Part shown: positions 9,243-18,394 of the stretch, piece after piece | Layout of the letters: every line of letters begins with the position of its first letter | Numbering within the stretch: position 1 is the stretch's first letter | From: Aquibium sp. ELW1220 | GTDB lineage: Bacteria; Pseudomonadota; Alphaproteobacteria; Rhizobiales; Rhizobiaceae | Direction of reading: 5' to 3' | DNA length: 64,000 bases | NCBI RefSeq assembly: GCF_030398385.1 | Contig: NZ_JAOAOQ010000001.1 | Span: 196,441 to 260,440, forward strand | The notes under the pieces: model-generated | The model's database searches: none | The model's input: the letters and a program-made list of their open reading frames with translations, nothing else | What the model was told of the DNA's origin: nothing | Made by a program: the position numbers and the translations under genes

Positions 9243-10733
9243 ATGCCCGCTCCGCAGTCCGCTCCCAGCGCCGAATCCCGCGCCTATCCCCGCCGCTGGC
9301 TGGCGATGTTCGTCCTTCTGCTGGCAGCCTTCATGAACCTGATCGACGTGACCATCGTCAACGTCGCGCTGCCGCGGCTGCAGGAGAGCCTCGGCGCCAC
9401 CAGCACCGAGATCGAGTGGGTGGTGGCGGCCTATGTGCTCGCCTTCGCGCTCGGACTACTGCCCTTCGGAAGGCTGGGCGACACGATCGGCCGGAAGCGC
9501 ATGTTCCAGACCGGCGTCGTGCTGTTCACGCTCTTCTCGGCGGTCTGCGGCCTTGCGCCCACGATGCAAACCCTGATCATCGCCCGCGTTTTCCAGGGGC
9601 TGGCCGGCGCAATGATGATGCCGCAGGTTCTGGCCATCGCCCAGGTCATGTTCCCACCGCAGGAGCGAGGCGCCGCCTTCTCGCTGTTCGGCCTGACCGC
9701 GGGCCTCGCCTCGGTGGCGGGTCCGCTGACGGGTGGGCTCCTGATCGGCGCCGACATCTTCGGCCTCGACTGGCGGCCGATCTTCCTGGTCAACATCCCG
9801 CTCGGCGTCATTACTGTCGCGGCCACCGCCATGCTGGTGCCGCAGACGCCGGCCAATCCGGCGCTGAAGCACGACGTCGGCGGCATCCTGCTTGCCGCAT
9901 TGACTGTCTTCCTCCTGGTGTTCCCGCTGATCGAAGGGCACAGCCTCGGCTGGCCGATGTGGACCTTCGCCATGCTCGGCCTCGCCGTCGTCTCCGCCAT
10001 CGCTTTCCAGCGCCACGAAGCCGGCCGTGCGCGCGCCGGTCTCAGCCAGTTGCTGCCCGTCACGCTGCTGCACAATCGAAGCTTCCTGCTCGGTATGACG
10101 ATGGTCACGGTCTTCTTCTCGGGCGTCGCCGGCTTCTTCATCGTGCTCGCGGTCTTCCTCCAGACCGGCTTCGGCTTGAGCCCGCTCGAGTCCGGCCTCA
10201 CCACGGTGCCGTTCCCGGTGGGTGTCCTCCTTGCCTCCATAGCGTCCGGCCGCTTCGCCGGCCGCTGGCCGCGCGCGCGGATCGCCGGTGGCGCCGCCGC
10301 GCTGATCCTGGGCATGGTCCTCCTGTCCTTCGTGGTGGCGACGGTCGGTGAGGCGGTCGACCACTGGCGCTTCGTGCTGCCGCTTCTCGTCAGCGGATTC
10401 GGCATGGGAACGGCGATCTCCTCGCTGTTCCAGACGGTGCTCGCCAACGTGCCGCCGCAGGATGCCGGCTCCGGCTCCGGCGCCACCCAGTCGTTCCAGC
10501 AGATCGGCGCCGCCGTCGGCATCGCCATCACGGGGCAGATCTTCTTTGCGTCGCTGGGCGCCAACCTCGGGTCCGGCATGTCGGCGCGCGAGGCCTATGT
10601 CGTCAGCCTGGGCAACGCGCTCCTCTACGAGATCGCGGCCTTCGCGCTGGTCATCATATTGCTCGCCTTCCTGAAGCGGGCGCCCGCCGGAGGGGGCGGT
10701 GCCGGGCGGACACCTGCACCCGTCGAGGCCTGA
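9243..10733 (+). CDS. DHA2-family (14-TM) MFS multidrug efflux transporter
   Basis: This 496-residue inner-membrane protein has many hydrophobic helices. It carries the DHA2/EmrB-QacA markers: LIDVTIVNVALPRLQ in TM1, GRLGDTIGRKRMF in the TM2-3 loop, GAMMMPQVLAIA and GPLTGGLLI. The family is a drug:proton antiporter. The downstream position behind a TetR repressor supports drug or toxic-metabolite efflux. No EmrA-like adaptor is adjacent, so it may work alone across the inner membrane. Confidence 0.9.
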   Translation: MPAPQSAPSAESRAYPRRWLAMFVLLLAAFMNLIDVTIVNVALPRLQESLGATSTEIEWVVAAYVLAFALGLLPFGRLGDTIGRKRMFQTGVVLFTLFSAVCGLAPTMQTLIIARVFQGLAGAMMMPQVLAIAQVMFPPQERGAAFSLFGLTAGLASVAGPLTGGLLIGADIFGLDWRPIFLVNIPLGVITVAATAMLVPQTPANPALKHDVGGILLAALTVFLLVFPLIEGHSLGWPMWTFAMLGLAVVSAIAFQRHEAGRARAGLSQLLPVTLLHNRSFLLGMTMVTVFFSGVAGFFIVLAVFLQTGFGLSPLESGLTTVPFPVGVLLASIASGRFAGRWPRARIAGGAAALILGMVLLSFVVATVGEAVDHWRFVLPLLVSGFGMGTAISSLFQTVLANVPPQDAGSGSGATQSFQQIGAAVGIAITGQIFFASLGANLGSGMSAREAYVVSLGNALLYEIAAFALVIILLAFLKRAPAGGGGAGRTPAPVEA

Positions 10734-10926
10734 GCCTCAACGGGCGGTACAGAGCCGGCGCCGGACGGACCTGCGCCGCCTCGTACGGCCCGGTCTGCGC
10801 GAATTCAATTCCGGATTGACAACGGCCGTGGGCTCGCAAAAAGTAACCTTATGCTCCAACGACGGGCTTCGGCCCGCCGCGGTCCCGAACGGCGCGGCTT
10901 GATCTCGATTCGGCACCGGCACCCGC

Positions 10927-11970
10927 ATGTCAGATCCTGCGCCCCTCAACTCGTCGCGCGGCCATTCCTCCTTCGATGACATCCAGATTGGTTGGCAGCC
11001 TAGCGCGCCGCAGCCGCTGGAGGATGGCAATGTTCCGCAGGCCGGCGCGGGCGAGGCCGTTCGGGAGCGCGTCGCGGTGGTGGTGCCGGTCTACAACCGG
11101 CCGACCCTGGTCCGCCGCGCGCTGGCGAGCATCGCGTGCCAGTCGCTTCGCCCGGCGACGGTCATCGTCGTCGACGATGGATCGACCGACGAAACGGCTG
11201 CCTCTGCCGGCGAATGGCTCCGGGAGAATGCCGACTTCGCGTGGCGCGTCGTCACCATCCGCAACGGCGGCCCGGCGGCGGCGCGCAATGCCGGCTTCGA
11301 CCTGGTTTGCCGCGACCACGATCTCGTCGCCTTCCTCGATTCCGACGACGAGTGGCCGGAGGATTTCCTCGCGGCGGCAGCCGCCGCGCTCGATGCCGAC
11401 CCGGTGGCGGTCGGAGCGGTCGCCGACCGCCAGACCATCCGCGACGGCGCGCCCTTCGCCTACGATGTGATGTCGGTCTTCGCGACCGACCCCGTCCTCT
11501 TCGTTCTCGAGTTTGGCGGCGGCCTGATCCAGTGCTGCCTCTTCCGCACGGCGGCGGTGCGGAAGGCGGGAGGGTTCGAGGCGCGGTGGCGCACCGGCGA
11601 GGACGCGAAGCTTCTGTTCGATCTGGTACCACAGGGACCGTTCGTTCATTCTGCCGGCGCTGCCGTCCGTATCCACCAGAGAAGTCCCGACGCCGACGCC
11701 CGCGACGCCGCGAGCATCTCGCTGTCCAGCATGCGGGACCACTGGATCTGGTCCGATCAGATGGACCGCCTGATCGCCGGCTTGCCGCCGCCGGTCCGCC
11801 GTGCCCGCTACGCAGGGATCTGCCGGATCATGGCGCTCCGCTGGAGCTACACGCGGCGGCATCTTCGCGACGGCGGCTTCTGGTTCCTGAGCCTGCGCGC
11901 CCGGTGGCGCCGCATGCTGTGGCGGTTGCGCGACAGGCGGGCCGCGGGGCGTTCGACTGGCCAGGCTTGA
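10927..11970 (+). CDS. Glycosyltransferase family 2
   Basis: This 347-residue protein has a GT-A fold beginning near residue 46 with VAVVVPVYNRPTLVRRAL, the nucleotide-binding VIVVDDGSTDET, and the metal-binding FLDSDDEW. The C-terminal region (GGFEARWRTGEDAKL) has the acceptor-side Glu-Asp pair. The 45 residues before the domain are unusual for GT2 and the start lacks a clear ribosome binding site, so the true N-terminus could be later. It converges on a GT4 gene, suggesting a small surface-glycan locus. Confidence 0.87.
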   Translation: MSDPAPLNSSRGHSSFDDIQIGWQPSAPQPLEDGNVPQAGAGEAVRERVAVVVPVYNRPTLVRRALASIACQSLRPATVIVVDDGSTDETAASAGEWLRENADFAWRVVTIRNGGPAAARNAGFDLVCRDHDLVAFLDSDDEWPEDFLAAAAAALDADPVAVGAVADRQTIRDGAPFAYDVMSVFATDPVLFVLEFGGGLIQCCLFRTAAVRKAGGFEARWRTGEDAKLLFDLVPQGPFVHSAGAAVRIHQRSPDADARDAASISLSSMRDHWIWSDQMDRLIAGLPPPVRRARYAGICRIMALRWSYTRRHLRDGGFWFLSLRARWRRMLWRLRDRRAAGRSTGQA

Positions 11971-12039
11971 TCGATCGGAGGGCGCCACCAGGCAGGGATG
12001 GCGCGGCCGGAATGACGGAGTGCCCGCCCGGCCGACGCT

Positions 12040-13296
12040 TCAGGAGACGAGCGTCGCGAGCATGGCACCCAGCCTCTCGCGATAGACCGCGTTGGAGTAG
12101 TGGCGGTCGAACACCTCCCCGCCACGGCTCACGAAGCTGTTCCGCGCCGAAATGATGCCGACCGCCGCCTGCGCGAAGCTTCGCGCCTCGTCATGAACCG
12201 CGAGGGGCATGCGGGCGAGAAGGTCGGCGGGAACGCCGCGCGTCACCGCGGTCGTTCCGAGCAGCGGCCGTCCCGTGCAGAGGCCCTCCAGCAGCTTGAT
12301 GGACGAACCGGAGCCCGCCAGCGCCGGGACGAGGATGCCGCAGGCGTCCGCGTAGGCGTCCGCTACCCGCTCGACCCGGCCTGCAAACAGGGAACCGTGC
12401 GTGGCGTACAGATCGGGGCGCCCGCGCCGCAATCCCTCTTGGACGTCGCCATAGATCCTGAGATGATCGGCCAGCCGCGGCGCCTGCGGCAACACCTCCT
12501 CGATCAGCCAGACCACCGTCGCAATGTTCCAGTAGTTGCTGGTGGCCACGTAGACCAGCTTGTCGGAAAGGACCCCGTCGCGCAGTGCTCGCAGTCTCGC
12601 TTCCGTCGACGGTGCGATCGTCGGGCCGAGATGGCTGTGCCGGACATCCGGAAGGCGCCGGCGGAAGACCTGCTCGTCGACCGGATTGATATGGACGAGA
12701 AGATCGGCCATCCGGCACATCCGCGTCTCCGCCTCGACCAGGGAAGCGCGATCGAACCTCCGGTTGATCCAGCGGCTTCCCTCGATCACGTCCATGTTCT
12801 GGCTCTGGACGTCGTGCGTCTCGCAGATCAGCCGCGGCCGGCCGCCATCTGCGCGGCGTGTCCGGGCCGCCAGTTGCGCTGCGAGCTTCATGTTCCAGCA
12901 ATGGTGGACATGGATCATCTCGATCGGCCGCCGTGCGCGAAGTGTCTCCCGCAGGACCGGCGGCAGCCGCCGCGCGGCGACGTTCGACGCCCAGAAATCG
13001 ATCGCGTTCCCGGCCGCGCGCCGCAGGCGGTGGCGCCGACGGTTCAGCCAGTAGCGCCAATGGCGGGCGGGCAGGAGCACCTCCGTCGCAAAGGCGCCGG
13101 GAAAGCTCATCCGCCCTTCGACGTCCGTCCGGTCTTCCGGTCGCGCGCAGATGCTCGGTTGGTCCGGAGCGATCAGCACGTGAACGTCGCGGCCGGCGGC
13201 GGCATGGGCAGCGACGCAGGCCTCGAACACGTTGGCGCTCCCGCCGTTCGGCCACGGCGGAACGATCATCAGGATGAGCGGCCTCGACTCTATCAT
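12040..13296 (-). CDS. Glycosyltransferase family 4/1 (GT-B fold)
   Basis: This 418-residue protein begins with LILMIVPPWPNGGSANVFEA, a GT-B N-terminal Rossmann start with a glycine-rich loop. Late in the protein, GILVPALAGSGSSIKLLEGLCTGRPLLGT matches the E-x7-type donor-binding segment of GT4 enzymes (Glu in KLLEGL). The acceptor is unknown. It is convergent with the GT2 gene 69 bases away and divergent from the DMT transporter. Together with GT2 it probably acts on polysaccharide or a glycosylated surface component. Confidence 0.82.
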   Translation of the reverse strand: MIESRPLILMIVPPWPNGGSANVFEACVAAHAAAGRDVHVLIAPDQPSICARPEDRTDVEGRMSFPGAFATEVLLPARHWRYWLNRRRHRLRRAAGNAIDFWASNVAARRLPPVLRETLRARRPIEMIHVHHCWNMKLAAQLAARTRRADGGRPRLICETHDVQSQNMDVIEGSRWINRRFDRASLVEAETRMCRMADLLVHINPVDEQVFRRRLPDVRHSHLGPTIAPSTEARLRALRDGVLSDKLVYVATSNYWNIATVVWLIEEVLPQAPRLADHLRIYGDVQEGLRRGRPDLYATHGSLFAGRVERVADAYADACGILVPALAGSGSSIKLLEGLCTGRPLLGTTAVTRGVPADLLARMPLAVHDEARSFAQAAVGIISARNSFVSRGGEVFDRHYSNAVYRERLGAMLATLVS

Positions 13297-13531
13297 GGCA
13301 AGCTAGACCGGTTCTCGGTAGGGCTAGGGGACTGGCTCCGCCCGTTCCCGGGAGGCGGGGCGATGTACAGCCTCGGCGTTCTATCTGCAACCTTAGATTG
13401 AATCAAAATGGCTGATGTGCGTCGCCTGGACCAATCTCCGGATCCGGTTCTGCGCCACGCCAGTCTTGCGGCTTCGGAACGCATGCCATACGCCATGCCC
13501 CTGCCTCCCTCGCGAGACCATACCACCGGAC

Positions 13532-14437
13532 ATGGAACTGTGGATCCCCATCACGCTGGTCGCCGCCTTCCTGCAGAACCTGCGATCGGCAATGCAGAAG
13601 CATCTGAAGGGGGTGATGGGGACGACCGGCGCCACCTTCGTGCGCTTCGGCTTCGGCGTCCCCTTCGCGCTCGCCTTCGTCCTCGGGTTGCATCTGCTTG
13701 CCGGATATGAACTGCCGCGACCGAACGGCCCCTTCTTCGCCTGGATGGCGCTTGGCGGCCTGTCGCAGATCGCCGCGACGTTCCTGCTGGTCCACCTGTT
13801 CTCGTTCAGGAATTTCGCCGTCGGCACCGCCTATTCGCGTACCGAACCCGCGCAGGCCGCCCTGTTCGGTCTCATCTTCCTCGGCGAGCGCGTGACTTCG
13901 GGCACGCTTGCCGCCATCGCCGTCAGCGTCTTCGGCGTCATGCTGATCTCCGTCGCGCGCGTCCCGCTGACCTGGCGTGCGCTCTTCCTGTCGACGGTCA
14001 GTCGCACCGCCCTGATCGGTCTGGCGTCGGGGACGCTGTTCGGCGTCTCGGCCGTCTCCTACCGCGCCGCCTCCATCGCCCTCGGCGGCCCCAACTTCAT
14101 GATGCAGGCCGCCGTCACCCTGGCCTTCGTCATCCTTTTCCAGACCGTCTTGATGGGCATCTGGATGCTCTGGCGTGACCGCGCCGAGATCGCCCGCATC
14201 GGCCGCGCCTGGAAACCGTCCCTGATCGTAGGCGCGGCGGGCGCCTGCGCCTCCTTCGGCTGGTTCATGGCCATGACGCTGGAACAGGCGGCGGTGGTGA
14301 AGGCGCTGGCGCAGGTCGAGATGATCTTCACCTTCGCCTCGTCGGTCTTCTTCTTCCGCGAGAAGATCAACCTCGCGGAAACGCTCGGCTGCGCGCTGAT
14401 CGTGGCGGGCATCCTGCTCCTGCTCATCCTGGGTTGA
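13532..14437 (+). CDS. EamA/DMT-superfamily permease
   Basis: This 301-residue inner-membrane protein has about ten hydrophobic helices in two EamA-like halves (AYSRTEPAQAALFGLIFLGERVTSGT ends the first half in the usual way; VFFFREKINLAETLGCALIV ends the second). The family moves metabolites or drugs; the substrate is not visible. The frame is open further upstream, but the first helix begins right after the ATG at 13532, so I start there. The ribosome binding site is weak. Confidence 0.82.
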   Translation: MELWIPITLVAAFLQNLRSAMQKHLKGVMGTTGATFVRFGFGVPFALAFVLGLHLLAGYELPRPNGPFFAWMALGGLSQIAATFLLVHLFSFRNFAVGTAYSRTEPAQAALFGLIFLGERVTSGTLAAIAVSVFGVMLISVARVPLTWRALFLSTVSRTALIGLASGTLFGVSAVSYRAASIALGGPNFMMQAAVTLAFVILFQTVLMGIWMLWRDRAEIARIGRAWKPSLIVGAAGACASFGWFMAMTLEQAAVVKALAQVEMIFTFASSVFFFREKINLAETLGCALIVAGILLLLILG

Positions 14438-14524
14438 GGCGGGCGCAACTTCGCTGCGCTGGTAACCGATTGGTAACTGCCTTTCGAAGGATTGCAGCCC
14501 GTTTGCCGGCGATTCGGCCTCGTA

Positions 14525-14540
14525 TGGCACGCTTCTGGCA
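14525..14540 (+). promoter_or_regulatory. Candidate sigma-54 (RpoN) -24/-12 promoter
   Basis: The sequence TGGCACG-CTTC-TGGCA differs from the RpoN consensus TGGCACG-N4-TTGCA at one base and keeps the GG and GC cores 10 bases apart. It lies about 60 bases upstream of the Tat microprotein/GMC operon. No enhancer-binding regulator is nearby, so this rests on the motif alone. Confidence 0.5.
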
Positions 14541-14598
14541 TGCGTTGGGCAGGCGTGCCAATTCGAGAACGCGCCGCAGACCCCGCTGGAGTTCAACC

Positions 14599-14772
14599 AT
14601 GAGACAGCTTCCCGACAGCAGACTGAAACGGCGCACCTTCCTGGCTGCACTGCTCGCCATTCCGGCGCTGGCCCTTCTCCATCGCGTCATCCGCCCGACC
14701 GCCTCCGCCGACATCGTCGAGGTGGATGGCTGGATCCTGAAGCGCAGCGACGTCGAAGGAGACCAGGCATGA
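14599..14772 (+). CDS. 57-residue Tat-signal microprotein, partner of the GMC oxidoreductase
   Basis: This short protein consists of a twin-arginine signal (KRRTFLAALLAIPALALL, residues about 10-27) and a mature tail of about 20-25 residues ending VDGWILKRSDVEGDQA. Its stop overlaps the ATG of the GMC gene (ATGA at 14769-14772), so the two are translationally coupled. The enzyme itself has no signal peptide. Small Tat-bearing subunits are known to carry FAD-dependent GMC dehydrogenase subunits through Tat as hitch-hikers, and that role is my inference here. It is unusually small for such a subunit. Confidence 0.7.
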   Translation: MRQLPDSRLKRRTFLAALLAIPALALLHRVIRPTASADIVEVDGWILKRSDVEGDQA

Positions 14773-16223
14773 TCTTCAACGACGCTGCCGAATTCCGGGC
14801 ATCCGGCTTTTCTCCCCGCGTCTGCATCGTCGGCTCGGGGCCGGCGGGCATATCGGTCGCCCTCAAGCTCGCTGCGGCCCGTGTGCCCTGCGTGATCCTC
14901 GAAGCCGGCGCCGACGAGTGGACCGAGGAGTCGCAGGACACCTACAGGGGCGAGGTGGTCGGCGACCACTATTTCGACCTCGACATGACGCGCCTGCGCT
15001 ACTTCGGCGGGTCGTCCAATCACTGGGCCGGCTGGTGCCGCGTCCTCGACGGCCACGACTTCGAGCCCAAACCCTATGTCGCGCACACCGGCTGGCCGAT
15101 CGGGCGCGGCGACATCGATCCCTTCCTGGACGAGACGCGCGACGTGCTGGGCCTCGCGCCGTTTCTGCCCGACCGCGCCGTCTCCGATGATTTCCGCTGG
15201 TTCGAGATGCAGAAGTCGCAGCCTGTCCGCTTCCGCGAGAAATTCGCCGCCCCGCTCGCCCAAAGCCCGCTCATCGCGCTCGTGCTCAACACGCAGGTCG
15301 ACGAACTGGTCGGCGACGGTGCGGCCATATCCGCGGCGAAGCTGCGCTCGCGCGGCGCTCCGGCGGGTGAACTCGGAGCTCCGTTCTTCGTCGTGGCCAC
15401 CGGCGGGCTGGAGAATTCGCGCCTGCTGCTCTGGTCCAACGAACGATCGAACGGCGGTGTCGTGCCCCATGCCGCAGCGCTCGGCCGCTACTGGATGGAG
15501 CATCCGATGTTCGAGGTCGGCACGGGCTTCATCGAAGACGCGGATGCGATGGCCTTCGACCACGAAGGCGACGCGTTCTTCACGCCCACGGTCGAGGCGA
15601 TGGCTGCGCGCGAGGTCCTGAACTTCCATGTCCAGATCGAGTCCATGCCCTATCGCGGCGTCAAGAAGTTCATCGCCGACACCGCCTGCCTGGTGCCCGA
15701 GACCACCGAATGGGTGGCCGACGCGCTTGGGCTGCGCCTGCAATGTTCCGCACGCCTGCACATGGCCTGGGAACAGCCGCCGCGCGAGCACAACCGCGTC
15801 GCGCTCTCGGCGACCGAGCGCGATGCCGCGGGCATCCCCCGCATCGAACTGCACTGGAAGAAGGACGACCTCGACCGCCGCACCATGCTCGAAGGCATCC
15901 GCATGTTCGGCGCGGCCTTCGCCCGCAGGGATCTGGGCCGGGTGCGGATCAGCGACTGGGTGCGCGACGGCGGCGACTGGCCGGAAGACATGGAGATCGC
16001 CGGCAACCATCACATGGGCGGCACCCGCATGGGCGACGACCTGTCGACCAGCGTCGTCGACGGCAACTGCAAGGTTCACGGCATGGCAAATCTCTACGTC
16101 GCCGGCTCGTCTATCTTCGCCACCAGCGGCCAGTGCACGCCCACCACCACCATCACCGCGCTCGCGCTGCGGCTCGGCGATCATCTGGGCCGTGTCGCGA
16201 CGGCCGGCCCCGTCAAGGCCTGA
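14769..16223 (+). CDS. GMC-family FAD-dependent oxidoreductase
   Basis: This 484-residue flavoprotein starts with the FAD-binding VCIVGSGPAGISVALKLA, has YFGGSSNHWAGW near residue 78, and ends with the GMC C-terminal domain (NHHMGGTRMG, NLYVAGSSIF). It resembles catalytic subunits of gluconate/sugar-alcohol dehydrogenases that oxidise an alcohol or sugar carbon. In the final motif, where GMC enzymes usually read N-P-T, this protein has SGQCTPTTT, so the usual active-site Asn is replaced by Thr. It lacks a signal peptide and is coupled to the Tat microprotein. The substrate is unknown. It converges on argB with a 10-base gap. Confidence 0.85.
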   Translation: MIFNDAAEFRASGFSPRVCIVGSGPAGISVALKLAAARVPCVILEAGADEWTEESQDTYRGEVVGDHYFDLDMTRLRYFGGSSNHWAGWCRVLDGHDFEPKPYVAHTGWPIGRGDIDPFLDETRDVLGLAPFLPDRAVSDDFRWFEMQKSQPVRFREKFAAPLAQSPLIALVLNTQVDELVGDGAAISAAKLRSRGAPAGELGAPFFVVATGGLENSRLLLWSNERSNGGVVPHAAALGRYWMEHPMFEVGTGFIEDADAMAFDHEGDAFFTPTVEAMAAREVLNFHVQIESMPYRGVKKFIADTACLVPETTEWVADALGLRLQCSARLHMAWEQPPREHNRVALSATERDAAGIPRIELHWKKDDLDRRTMLEGIRMFGAAFARRDLGRVRISDWVRDGGDWPEDMEIAGNHHMGGTRMGDDLSTSVVDGNCKVHGMANLYVAGSSIFATSGQCTPTTTITALALRLGDHLGRVATAGPVKA

Positions 16224-16233
16224 GCCGACACCT

Positions 16234-17130
16234 CTACGGCACGATCAGCGTGCCGGCCCCGTGCTCGGTGAACAGCTCGAGCAGCACCGAATGCGGGGTC
16301 TTGCCGTTGAGGATGACCACGCCCTGCACGCCGCGCTCGATCGCCTCGATGCAGGTCTCGACTTTGGGAATCATGCCGCCCGAGATCGTGCCGTCCTTGA
16401 TCAGCGCCTTTGCCTGCGCGACGGTCAGCTCGTCGATCAGGTTCTTGTCCTTGTCGAGTACGCCCGGCACGTCTGTCAGGAACAGCAGCCGCGACGCGCC
16501 GAGCGCCCCGGCGATGGCGCCGGCGAAGGTGTCGGCGTTGATGTTGTAGGTGTGGCCGTCGCGGCCGGGTGCCACCGGCGCGATCACCGGAATCATTTCG
16601 GAGCGGGCGAGCAGGTCGAGCAGCGTGCGGTCGACCTCGACGGGTTCGCCGACGAAGCCGAGGTCGAGCACGCGCTCGATGTTGGAGTCGGGATCGGTGA
16701 CGGTCTTCTTGGCCTTTTCGGCGAAGACCATGTTGCCGTCCTTGCCGCAGAGCCCGATCGCCCATTCGCCCTCGGCGTTGATCAACGCCACGATCTCCTT
16801 GTTGATGGAGCCTGCCAGCACCATCTCGACGATCTCGACCGTCTTCTGGTCGGTGACGCGCAAGCCCCCCTCGAACCGCGATTCGATGCCCATCTTGGTC
16901 AGCATCGCGCCGATCTGCGGCCCGCCGCCGTGCACCACGATCGGGTTCACGCCCGACTGCTTGAGCAGCGCGATGTCGCGGGCGAAGGCGCGGCCGAGTT
17001 CGGCGTCGCCCATGGCGTGGCCGCCATATTTCACCACCACCGTCTTGTTCTCGTAGCGCTGCATGTAGGGCAGCGCGGCCGAGAGCAGCCGTGCCTGTTC
17101 TGCCGCCGTGGCGGCGATCTCGCTGGTCAT
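16234..17130 (-). CDS. argB: Acetylglutamate kinase
   Basis: ArgB phosphorylates N-acetylglutamate with ATP, the second step of arginine synthesis. The 298-residue protein has the amino-acid-kinase motifs [31 protein letters not shown] and the late [13 protein letters not shown] and [10 protein letters not shown]. The family begins at [16 protein letters not shown], so I use the ATG at 17130 although the frame is open much further. Rhizobia normally have engB directly upstream; here about 9 kb of other genes separate them. Confidence 0.96.
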   Translation of the reverse strand: MTSEIAATAAEQARLLSAALPYMQRYENKTVVVKYGGHAMGDAELGRAFARDIALLKQSGVNPIVVHGGGPQIGAMLTKMGIESRFEGGLRVTDQKTVEIVEMVLAGSINKEIVALINAEGEWAIGLCGKDGNMVFAEKAKKTVTDPDSNIERVLDLGFVGEPVEVDRTLLDLLARSEMIPVIAPVAPGRDGHTYNINADTFAGAIAGALGASRLLFLTDVPGVLDKDKNLIDELTVAQAKALIKDGTISGGMIPKVETCIEAIERGVQGVVILNGKTPHSVLLELFTEHGAGTLIVP

Positions 17131-17238
17131 CGAAGTCTCGTCCCGCGCCTGGGTTGGGTTCGGCGGGGGTCTTAGCGGGAAAGCGCCGCAGGGGCAATCG
17201 CGGGCAGGGGCGGGTAGCGATCCCTCTTGCAAAAAGTC

Positions 17239-17269
17239 CGAAGTCGTACTATTTGGTGCGAAGTCGTAC
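17239..17269. promoter_or_regulatory. Paired direct repeats, probable operator of the nitroreductase/MarR operon
   Basis: Two exact 11-bp copies of CGAAGTCGTAC start at 17239 and 17259, exactly 20 bases (two helical turns) apart. They lie just upstream of the Tat nitroreductase start at 17288, and a -10-like TACTAT falls between them at 17247-17252. The spacing places both copies on one DNA face. A MarR regulator encoded two genes later is the obvious candidate binder, though MarR sites are more often inverted repeats. Confidence 0.55.
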
Positions 17270-17287
17270 CAAAATGAAGGAACCCGC

Positions 17288-18394
17288 ATGTCCATGTCTC
17301 GCCGCCGCGCCATCGCCCTCATCGGCGGGGGCGTCGTCCTCGCCGCCGTCGGCGCCACCGTCGGCTTTGCCGCCAGCCGCACGCCCGCCCGCGCGCTCGC
17401 GCCCTGGTCGCTGGCCGGACGCGATGCCGATCCGCGCCGCCGCGCGTTGTCCTTCGCCATCCTGGCGCCCAACCCGCACAACCGGCAGCCCTGGCTGGCC
17501 GACCTGCGCCAGCCGGACCGCATCGTCATCCACCGCGACCGAGAGCGGAACCTGCCCGAGACCGACCCTTTCGATCGGCAGATGACCATCGGCATGGGAT
17601 GCTTCGTCGAACTCCTCGCGCTTGCCGCCGCGCAGGACGGCCACGCGGTGGGCTTCGAGTTCTTCCCCGAGGGCGAGGACGGCCCCGTCGCGGTCGCCAC
17701 CTTCCGCGACGGCGGCACGCCCGACCCGCTCTTTGCCCACGTGCTCGACCGCCGCTCCTGCAAGGAACCCTTCGAGGAACGCGCGGTGCCCGCAGGCCTC
17801 GTGAAGGAACTCTCGGCGCACGCCACGGTGATCGACGCGCCCGACACCGTCGCCCGGCTGAAGGATCTCACCTGGGAAGCGTGGGAGATCGAAGCGCTGA
17901 CGCCGCGCACCTTCAGGGAAAGCGTCGACCTGATGCGCTTCGGCAAGCGCGAGATCGAGGCCAATCCCGACGGCATAGACCTTGGAGGCGCCTTTCTGGA
18001 GGGCCTCATGATGGCTGGCCTGCTCACCCGCGAGAGCCAGCTCGATCCCACCTCGACGGCCTTCGGCGAAGGCGTCAGGATGTACCGCGCCATGCTCGCC
18101 GCAACGCCGGCCTACGTCGTGCTGACGTCGGATGGCAACGACCGGATCGACCAGATCGAGTCGGGCCGCCGCTGGATGAGGCTCAATCTCGCCACGACAG
18201 GCATGGGCCTCGCGCTCCATCCCGTCAGCCAGGCGCTCCAGGAATTTGCGGAAATGGCTGGGACGCGTGCTCGTGTTCACGAACTGCTTGCCGCTCCCGG
18301 CCAGACCGTGCAGATGCTGGGCCGCCTGGGGTATGGTCCCATCACGGGGCCGTCGCCGCGCTGGCCGGTCGAAACGCGGATCATGAATGGATAG
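17288..18394 (+). CDS. Tat-exported nitroreductase-like flavoprotein (Acg-type)
   Basis: This 368-residue protein has a twin-arginine signal or anchor ([20 protein letters not shown]) and the nitroreductase-fold marker [10 protein letters not shown] near residue 62. Further FMN-fold segments ([16 protein letters not shown]) lie near the C-terminus. Members are FMN-binding and related to mycobacterial Acg; some may sequester flavin rather than catalyse. The ATG at 17288 follows GAAGGAA. It overlaps the MarR gene by 8 bases, so the two form one operon. Confidence 0.8.
   Translation: MSMSRRRAIALIGGGVVLAAVGATVGFAASRTPARALAPWSLAGRDADPRRRALSFAILAPNPHNRQPWLADLRQPDRIVIHRDRERNLPETDPFDRQMTIGMGCFVELLALAAAQDGHAVGFEFFPEGEDGPVAVATFRDGGTPDPLFAHVLDRRSCKEPFEERAVPAGLVKELSAHATVIDAPDTVARLKDLTWEAWEIEALTPRTFRESVDLMRFGKREIEANPDGIDLGGAFLEGLMMAGLLTRESQLDPTSTAFGEGVRMYRAMLAATPAYVVLTSDGNDRIDQIESGRRWMRLNLATTGMGLALHPVSQALQEFAEMAGTRARVHELLAAPGQTVQMLGRLGYGPITGPSPRWPVETRIMNG

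Noticed and set aside
10816-10855. TTGACA before the GT2 gene as a sigma-70 promoter
   Set aside because: No -10 element lies at 16-18 bases; the nearest TATGCT is 28 bases away.
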